Of a DNA stretch of 9,778 nucleotides, positions 6,053 through 9,778 are shown one piece after another. Both the position numbers and the translations under genes were made by a program. The notes under the pieces were generated by a model. That model made no database searches. It was not told where the DNA came from and saw only the letters and a list, made by a program, of their open reading frames with translations. Every line of letters begins with the position of its first letter. Position 1 is the stretch's first letter. The stretch is from Paracoccaceae bacterium (GTDB lineage Bacteria > Pseudomonadota > Alphaproteobacteria > Rhodobacterales > Rhodobacteraceae), in assembly GCA_007119835.1 (NCBI GenBank), contig SKOX01000182.1:1-9778 (forward strand). Reading direction: 5' to 3'.

Positions 6053-6229
6053 TCACTCCTCGCGTCGGTGCGCCTCGTGCCGCCGCGCGGCCAGCGCCTC
6101 CTCCGCCTCGCGGCGGCGGCGCTCGGCCCGGCTCTCGCCCGCCTTCGCGGCCGAGGCGGCCGCGCCCTCGCGGGCCTCGGCGCGCTTCTTCTGCTTGCGC
6201 GCGGTCCGGAGGTTGACGACCTCGGCCAT
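6053..6229 (-). CDS. DUF4169 family protein
   Basis: This 58-residue, very basic protein has unknown function. It starts MAEVVNLRTARKQKKRAEAR, the hallmark N-terminus of DUF4169 (NLRxARKxKxRAE), and continues as an Arg/Glu/Ala-rich helix with AERRRREAEEALAARRHEAHRREE at the end, matching family length and composition. It is cytoplasmic and may bind nucleic acid or protein through charge, but that is guesswork. Two starts exist: ATG 6235 forms TGATG with the fumC stop, and ATG 6229 matches the family start better and has an AAGGG-like site about 9 bases upstream. I prefer 6229; the other adds Met-Pro only. The gene directly follows fumC, a placement I recall as common in Rhodobacterales and relatives. 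Confidence 0.85.
   Translation of the reverse strand: MAEVVNLRTARKQKKRAEAREGAAASAAKAGESRAERRRREAEEALAARRHEAHRREE
6056..6061 (-). promoter_or_regulatory. Ribosome binding site of the methyltransferase gene
   Basis: GAGGAG on the minus strand overlaps the last codons of the DUF4169 gene and lies 8 bases before the ATG at 6047. It decides between that ATG and the GTG at 6056, which would begin at the site itself. Confidence 0.7.
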
Positions 6230-6234
6230 GGGCA

Positions 6235-7629
6235 TCAGCCCTTCGGGCCGATCATCGCCTCGGGGCGCACGACGCGGTCGAAGGTCGCCTCGTCGCAGAA
6301 GCCGAGGCGGACCGCCTCCTCCTTGAGCGTGGTACGGTTCTTGTGCGCGGTCTTGGCGACCTTGGTGGCGTTGTCGTAGCCGATCTCGGGGGCGAGCGCC
6401 GTCACCAGCATCAGGCTCTCCCACATCAGCTTCGATATCCGCTCCTCGTCGGCCTCGATGCCGACCACCATGTTGTCGGTGAAGGAGGAGGAGGCGTCGC
6501 CGAGGAGCTGCAGCGACTGCAGCACGTTGTAGCTCATCATCGGCTTGTAGACGTTGAGCTCGAAATGGCCCTGGGAGCCGGCGAAGGCGACCGCGGCGCC
6601 GTTGCCCATGACGTGGGCGCAGACCATGGTCAGCGCCTCGGCCTGGGTCGGGTTGACCTTGCCCGGCATGATCGAGGAGCCGGGCTCGTTCTCGGGCAGG
6701 ATCAGCTCGCCGAGGCCGCAGCGCGGGCCGGAGCCGAGCAGCCGGAGGTCGTTGGCGATCTTGAAGAGCGAGGCGGCGACCGTGTTCAGCGCGCCCGCCA
6801 TCTCGACGAGGGCGTCGTGCGCGGCGAGGGCCTCGAACTTGTTCGGCGCAGTGACGAAGGGCAGCCGGGTGATCTCGGCGATCTTCGCCGCCACGGCTTC
6901 GGCGAAGCCCTTCTTGGTGTTGAGGCCGGTGCCGACGGCCGTGCCGCCCTGGGCGAGCGGATAGACGTTGTGCAGCGCCGCGGTGACGCGCTTGATCGAC
7001 TGCTCGACCTGGTAGGCGTAGCCGCCGAACTCCTGGCCGAGCGTCAGCGGCGTCGCGTCCTGGGTGTGGGTGCGGCCGATCTTGATGATGTGCTCGAAGG
7101 CCGCCGATTTCTCCGAGAGCGCGCGGTGGAGCTTCTGGAGGCCGGGCAGCGTCACGTCGTTCGCCACCTGGGCCACGGCGACGTGCATCGCGGTCGGGAA
7201 GGTGTCGTTCGAGCTCTGGCTCATGTTGACGTGGTCGTTGGGGTGGACCGGCGTCTTCGAGCCGATCTCGCCGCCGAGCATCTCGATGGCGCGGTTCGAG
7301 ATCACCTCGTTGGCGTTCATGTTCGACTGGGTACCCGAGCCGGTCTGCCAGACGACGAGCGGGAAATGGTCGTCCCACTTGCCGTCGATCACCTCCTGGG
7401 CGGCGGCCGAGATCGCCTCGGCGAGCTTCGCATCGAGCTTGCCCTGGGCTGCGTTCACCTCGGCGCAGGCCTTCTTGACGACGCCGAGGGCGCGCACGAT
7501 GGCGATGGGCTGCTTCTCCCAGCCGATCGGGAAGTTCATGATCGACCGCTGGGTCTGGGCGCCCCAGTAGCGGTCGGCGGGCACCTCGAGCGGCCCGAAG
7601 CTGTCGGTTTCCGTGCGTGTGGCGGCCAT
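6235..7629 (-). CDS. fumC: Class II fumarate hydratase (fumarase C)
   Basis: This enzyme hydrates fumarate to L-malate in the TCA cycle. It is cytoplasmic, iron-free, oxygen-stable and tetrameric by family. The 464 residues match the usual length. Motifs in order are [15 protein letters not shown] (97-110), [20 protein letters not shown] (129-148), [11 protein letters not shown] with catalytic His188, [10 protein letters not shown] (228-237), and [11 protein letters not shown] (317-327), the fumarate-lyase signature with catalytic Ser318 and Lys324. These numbers match the E. coli enzyme as I recall it. ATG 7629 is preceded by a strong GGGGAGGGAG site (7634-7643). An upstream in-frame extension of 30 residues lacks family resemblance. 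It leads a tight run with DUF4169, the methyltransferase and RHH genes. A hairpin at 7719-7760 separates it from the gene before it, so it probably has its own promoter in 7634-7718. Confidence 0.97.
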   Translation of the reverse strand: MAATRTETDSFGPLEVPADRYWGAQTQRSIMNFPIGWEKQPIAIVRALGVVKKACAEVNAAQGKLDAKLAEAISAAAQEVIDGKWDDHFPLVVWQTGSGTQSNMNANEVISNRAIEMLGGEIGSKTPVHPNDHVNMSQSSNDTFPTAMHVAVAQVANDVTLPGLQKLHRALSEKSAAFEHIIKIGRTHTQDATPLTLGQEFGGYAYQVEQSIKRVTAALHNVYPLAQGGTAVGTGLNTKKGFAEAVAAKIAEITRLPFVTAPNKFEALAAHDALVEMAGALNTVAASLFKIANDLRLLGSGPRCGLGELILPENEPGSSIMPGKVNPTQAEALTMVCAHVMGNGAAVAFAGSQGHFELNVYKPMMSYNVLQSLQLLGDASSSFTDNMVVGIEADEERISKLMWESLMLVTALAPEIGYDNATKVAKTAHKNRTTLKEEAVRLGFCDEATFDRVVRPEAMIGPKG

Positions 7630-7718
7630 CGCGCTCCCTCCCCGTGGCAAGTCCCAAGCCCGTATGGCGCGCGGGCGGGCGCGTGTCCACCGGCTTGGCG
7701 AAAACCGCCGGCCGCCCA

Positions 7719-7760
7719 CGCGAGAAGGCCCGCCGGCGGACGCCGACGGGCCTTCTCGCG
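7719..7760 (-). terminator. Long GC hairpin, possible terminator of the leuB-side transcript
   Basis: The arms 7719-7732 (CGCGAGAAGGCCCG) and 7747-7760 are a perfect 14-bp inverted repeat. After one mismatch, the inner bases add four more pairs (7734-7737 with 7742-7745) around a four-base loop. It lies 25 bases after the stop of the charged hypothetical gene and 90 bases before the fumC start, where a terminator is expected. No T-run follows on either strand, so termination may be Rho-assisted, or the structure may stabilise the mRNA end. Confidence 0.55.
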
Positions 7761-7784
7761 ATGCCTGCTTGGCCGTTCGAGGCC

Positions 7785-8318
7785 CTACCGGACCTTGCGG
7801 CTGCGCTCCACGACGACGCGGTGGCCCTCGGCGTCGATGTTACCCGAGGGGATGATGTCCTCGTTCGGGACCGAGTGCATGCCCTCGTCGGGGGTCGGCG
7901 TGTTCTCGGGATGCTCGGGCGCGTGCTTGTCGGCCTCCTTCCGCATCTCGAGCGCCTTCTCGGCGATCGCGTGCTGGTCGTCGTCCTTCTTGTCTTCGCT
8001 CATGCTTTCCTCCGTTCCCCGGCGGTCGCGCTCCTCCATCGCACGGGCGAGCGCGGCGCCCAGATAATGCTCCTTGTTCCGCGTGCCGGCGTTGTCGGCG
8101 GCGGGGCTGATGCCGGCCGGCGCTGCCTTGCCGCGCATTTCGCGGCGCTGGCGCTCGGCCAGCGACCGGGCCCGATCGCGGCGGTCGCGCAGCCGGGTGA
8201 CGAGGTCGGCGAGGTCGCGGTCATTCATCTCGCGCAGGCCCGGCTGGCGGGCCGCCGAGACGAGCTCGAGCTCATCGCGCGACAGGGCGCGCTCCTCGTC
8301 CTTGCTCGGGTCGGTCAT
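7785..8318 (-). CDS. Charged hypothetical protein with internal start site
   Basis: I do not recognise a named family, although the N-terminal part resembles uncharacterised alphaproteobacterial proteins. The protein has 177 residues, hydrophilic, with no signal or membrane segment. Residues 1-104 are Arg-rich and mostly helical ([32 protein letters not shown]), with a conserved-looking [26 protein letters not shown] ending. Residues 106-177 are different: an acidic start (MSEDKKDDD), one short helix, then a Pro/Glu-rich, likely disordered stretch and a basic end. At the junction, Met106 has a near-ideal Shine-Dalgarno site, so the second part may also be made alone, or two genes have fused in frame. 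ATG 8318 is chosen for its AGGGG site 6 bases upstream over TTG 8348. It follows leuB by 59 bases on the same strand; a link to leucine synthesis is not apparent. Confidence 0.72.
   Translation of the reverse strand: MTDPSKDEERALSRDELELVSAARQPGLREMNDRDLADLVTRLRDRRDRARSLAERQRREMRGKAAPAGISPAADNAGTRNKEHYLGAALARAMEERDRRGTEESMSEDKKDDDQHAIAEKALEMRKEADKHAPEHPENTPTPDEGMHSVPNEDIIPSGNIDAEGHRVVVERSRKVR
8003..8013 (-). promoter_or_regulatory. Internal Shine-Dalgarno and start codon inside the charged hypothetical gene
   Basis: On the minus strand, GGAGGA (8008-8013) is followed after 4 bases by ATG (8001-8003). The start is in frame with the surrounding gene and would yield a 72-residue acidic-to-basic protein beginning MSEDKKDDD. 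This site is stronger than the one for the full-length start. Confidence 0.55.
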
Positions 8319-8377
8319 GGATGTCCCCTCTGGTACTTGGCCGGACAACGGGAAAGCGAGGTCCAGGGTTCCGCGGC

Positions 8378-9475
8378 TCAGGCGGCGTCGAGTGCGGCCA
8401 CCACCGCGTCGCCCATCTCCGCGGTCGAGGCCGCGGTGCCGCCGGCGGGCCCGAGCAGGTCGGCTGTCCTGAGGCCGTCGGCGAGCACCCGCTCGACCGC
8501 GGCCTCGAGCCGGTCGGCCGCCTCGCCCGCGTCGAAGGAGTAGCGCAGCGCCATGGCAAAGGAGAGGATGCAGGCGATGGGGTTGGCCTTCCCCTGCCCG
8601 GCGATGTCGGGGGCCGAGCCGTGGACGGGCTCGTAGAGCGCCTTCGGGCGGCCCTTCGCCTGCCGCGCGCCGAGCGAGGCCGAGGGCAGCATGCCGAGGG
8701 AACCGGTAAGCATGGCGGCTGCGTCCGAGAGAAGGTCGCCGAAGAGATTGTCCGTGACGATGACGTCGAACTGCTTGGGCCAGCGGCAGAGCTGCATGGC
8801 GCCGGCGTCGGCGTACATGTGGGTGAGCTCGACGTCGCCGTAGTTGCGGTCGTGCACCGCCTGCACCACCTCGCGCCAGAGCACGCCGGATTCCATGACG
8901 TTGGCCTTCTCCATCGAGCAGACCTTGTTGTTGCGCCGGCGGGCGAGCTCGAAGGCGACGCGGGCGACGCGGTCAATCTCGCCCTCGGTGTAGCGCTGGG
9001 TGTTGATGCCGACGCGCTCGCCTCCCTCGGTGAAGATGCCCCGCGGCTCGCCGAAGTAGATGCCGGACGTGAGTTCGCGCACGATCATGATGTCGAGCCC
9101 GGCGACCACCTCGCGCTTCAGCGACGAGAAGTCTGCCAGCGCGTCGAAGCACTGGGCCGGGCGCAGGTTGGCGAAGAGGTCCATCTCCTTGCGCAGGCGC
9201 AGGAGCCCGCGCTCGGGCTTCACCGAAAAGTCGAGCGCGTCGTAGCGCGGCCCGCCCACCGCGCCGAGCAGCACCGCGTCGGCGGCCTGGGCGCGGGCCA
9301 TCGTCGCGTCGGTGAGCGGCGTTCCGTGCGCGTCATAGGCAGCACCCCCGACGAGGTCCTCCTCGATCTCGAAGGCGAGGCCTGCGCGGTCGAACCAGGC
9401 GATGACCTTGCGCACCTCGGCCATGACCTCCGGTCCGATGCCGTCGCCGGGCAGGATGAGAAGGGAATGCGCCAT
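8378..9475 (-). CDS. leuB: 3-isopropylmalate dehydrogenase
   Basis: LeuB oxidatively decarboxylates 3-isopropylmalate to 2-oxoisocaproate with NAD, the third step of leucine biosynthesis, in the cytoplasm. The 365 residues match the family. [11 protein letters not shown] opens the fold, [19 protein letters not shown] (89-106) supplies substrate-side residues including the arginines, Tyr140 ([10 protein letters not shown]) and Lys190 ([13 protein letters not shown]) are the catalytic pair, and Asp223, Asp247 and Asp251 ([10 protein letters not shown]) bind the metal. HGSAPDIAG carries Asp290, corresponding to the residue that selects NAD over NADP. ATG 9475 fits the family and has GAGGA (9485-9489) 9 bases upstream. 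The upstream gene on the same strand is an endonuclease/phosphatase-fold protein 38 bases away. leuC and leuD are not in the window. Confidence 0.97.
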   Translation of the reverse strand: MAHSLLILPGDGIGPEVMAEVRKVIAWFDRAGLAFEIEEDLVGGAAYDAHGTPLTDATMARAQAADAVLLGAVGGPRYDALDFSVKPERGLLRLRKEMDLFANLRPAQCFDALADFSSLKREVVAGLDIMIVRELTSGIYFGEPRGIFTEGGERVGINTQRYTEGEIDRVARVAFELARRRNNKVCSMEKANVMESGVLWREVVQAVHDRNYGDVELTHMYADAGAMQLCRWPKQFDVIVTDNLFGDLLSDAAAMLTGSLGMLPSASLGARQAKGRPKALYEPVHGSAPDIAGQGKANPIACILSFAMALRYSFDAGEAADRLEAAVERVLADGLRTADLLGPAGGTAASTAEMGDAVVAALDAA

Positions 9476-9513
9476 GGGCTTTAGTCCTCGCTCTCTCGGG
9501 GTCGGCGCCCCGG

Positions 9514-9778
9514 CTAGCGCTCCGCCGCCACCCGGTCAAGGCTCGGCAGGGCGATGTCGACCCAGACCAGCCGGTGCGCCGACGCGGCCTCCACGGCGTC
9601 GGCGAGCGGCGTGGCGGGCAGCGGCCAGAGGACGCCCGCGGCCACGACCTCGAGGCGCGCGTCGGGCAGGACGTAGTCGACGCGCAGGTTTCCGGGCCCC
9701 GGCGCGTCGCGCCAGTCCGCCGTGTCGAGGGCCGGATCGCCGAGGTGGCGCGCATTCGCGCCGCCCTGGCGCGCGGCG
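9514..9778 (-). CDS. Endonuclease/exonuclease/phosphatase-family protein, C-terminal part
   Basis: The frame enters from the right edge and ends at TAG (9514-9516), giving the last 87 residues. [20 protein letters not shown] then [22 protein letters not shown] and [13 protein letters not shown] match the end of alphaproteobacterial endonuclease/exonuclease/phosphatase (EEP) fold proteins. RVDYVLP supplies the late aspartate, and SAHRLVW holds the catalytic histidine where the classic motif is SDH; the aspartate before His is Ala here, a change I recall in other members of this subgroup. Substrate is unknown (nucleic acid or phosphoester), and a secreted or lipoprotein N-terminus cannot be judged. 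Two EEP-fold genes, this and the decayed xthA remnant, occur in the window but belong to different subfamilies. It is upstream of leuB in the same direction and may be cotranscribed. Confidence 0.82.
   Translation of the reverse strand, partial: AARQGGANARHLGDPALDTADWRDAPGPGNLRVDYVLPDARLEVVAAGVLWPLPATPLADAVEAASAHRLVWVDIALPSLDRVAAER

Noticed and set aside
6343..8067. A 574-codon plus-strand open frame across fumC
   Set aside because: It is the antisense shadow of fumC, which has all catalytic residues. The translation shows no recognisable domain.
9333..9755. Minus-strand open frame over the leuB start and the right edge
   Set aside because: It is a shifted frame. The adjacent frame gives the recognisable EEP-family C-terminus ending at 9514, and leuB has a well-supported start at 9475.
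1..9778. Mobile element, phage, toxin-antitoxin, CRISPR or secretion-system island
   Set aside because: No transposase, integrase, terminal repeats, spacer arrays or defence domains were seen. The RHH protein alone does not make a toxin-antitoxin pair, because its partner-side neighbour is a methyltransferase and the order fits a fumC-linked cluster.

Overview
The window is a GC-rich (roughly 70% by eye), gene-dense stretch of bacterial chromosome. The gene families point to an alphaproteobacterium, probably Rhodobacterales or a related Hyphomicrobiales lineage. The clues are a DUF4169 gene just after fumC, an RHH_4-type ribbon-helix-helix gene in the same run, leuB next to an endonuclease/exonuclease/phosphatase-family gene, and a mitochondrial-like glutamate dehydrogenase. 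Genus cannot be fixed from the sequence alone. I see no rRNA, tRNA, CRISPR array, insertion sequence, prophage or attachment site. No stretch over about 300 bases lacks a gene.

Left part (1-3913, plus strand): the C-terminal end of an EAL-domain cyclic-di-GMP phosphodiesterase; a complete 477-residue glutamate dehydrogenase; a DUF900/COG4782-type alpha/beta hydrolase whose lipoprotein signal peptide is visible upstream of the first ordinary start codon; a KANL3/Tex30-like alpha/beta hydrolase; and a frameshifted, 3'-truncated exodeoxyribonuclease III remnant whose GTG start overlaps the stop of the gene before it.

Middle (3974-5077): a TusA-type sulfur carrier (minus strand) and CcdA, the membrane thiol-electron transporter (plus strand), diverge from a 117-base region. 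Both act through cysteine chemistry.

Right part (5161-9778, all minus strand): in transcription order, the C-terminus of an endonuclease/exonuclease/phosphatase-family protein, leuB (leucine biosynthesis), an unrecognised charged protein with a strong internal ribosome binding site, a long hairpin, then a compact run of fumC (TCA cycle), DUF4169, a SAM-dependent methyltransferase and a ribbon-helix-helix protein. The last four genes overlap or sit within a few bases of each other and are probably one operon.

Most of this is housekeeping metabolism (glutamate/2-oxoglutarate, fumarate/malate, leucine). I found no convincing new multigene system. The points worth a second look are small: an antenna-like segment in the glutamate dehydrogenase, the missing start codon of the lipoprotein hydrolase and the ~30-base repeat pattern before it, the xthA remnant, the nested start site in the unknown protein, and the methyltransferase inside the fumC-DUF4169-RHH run.
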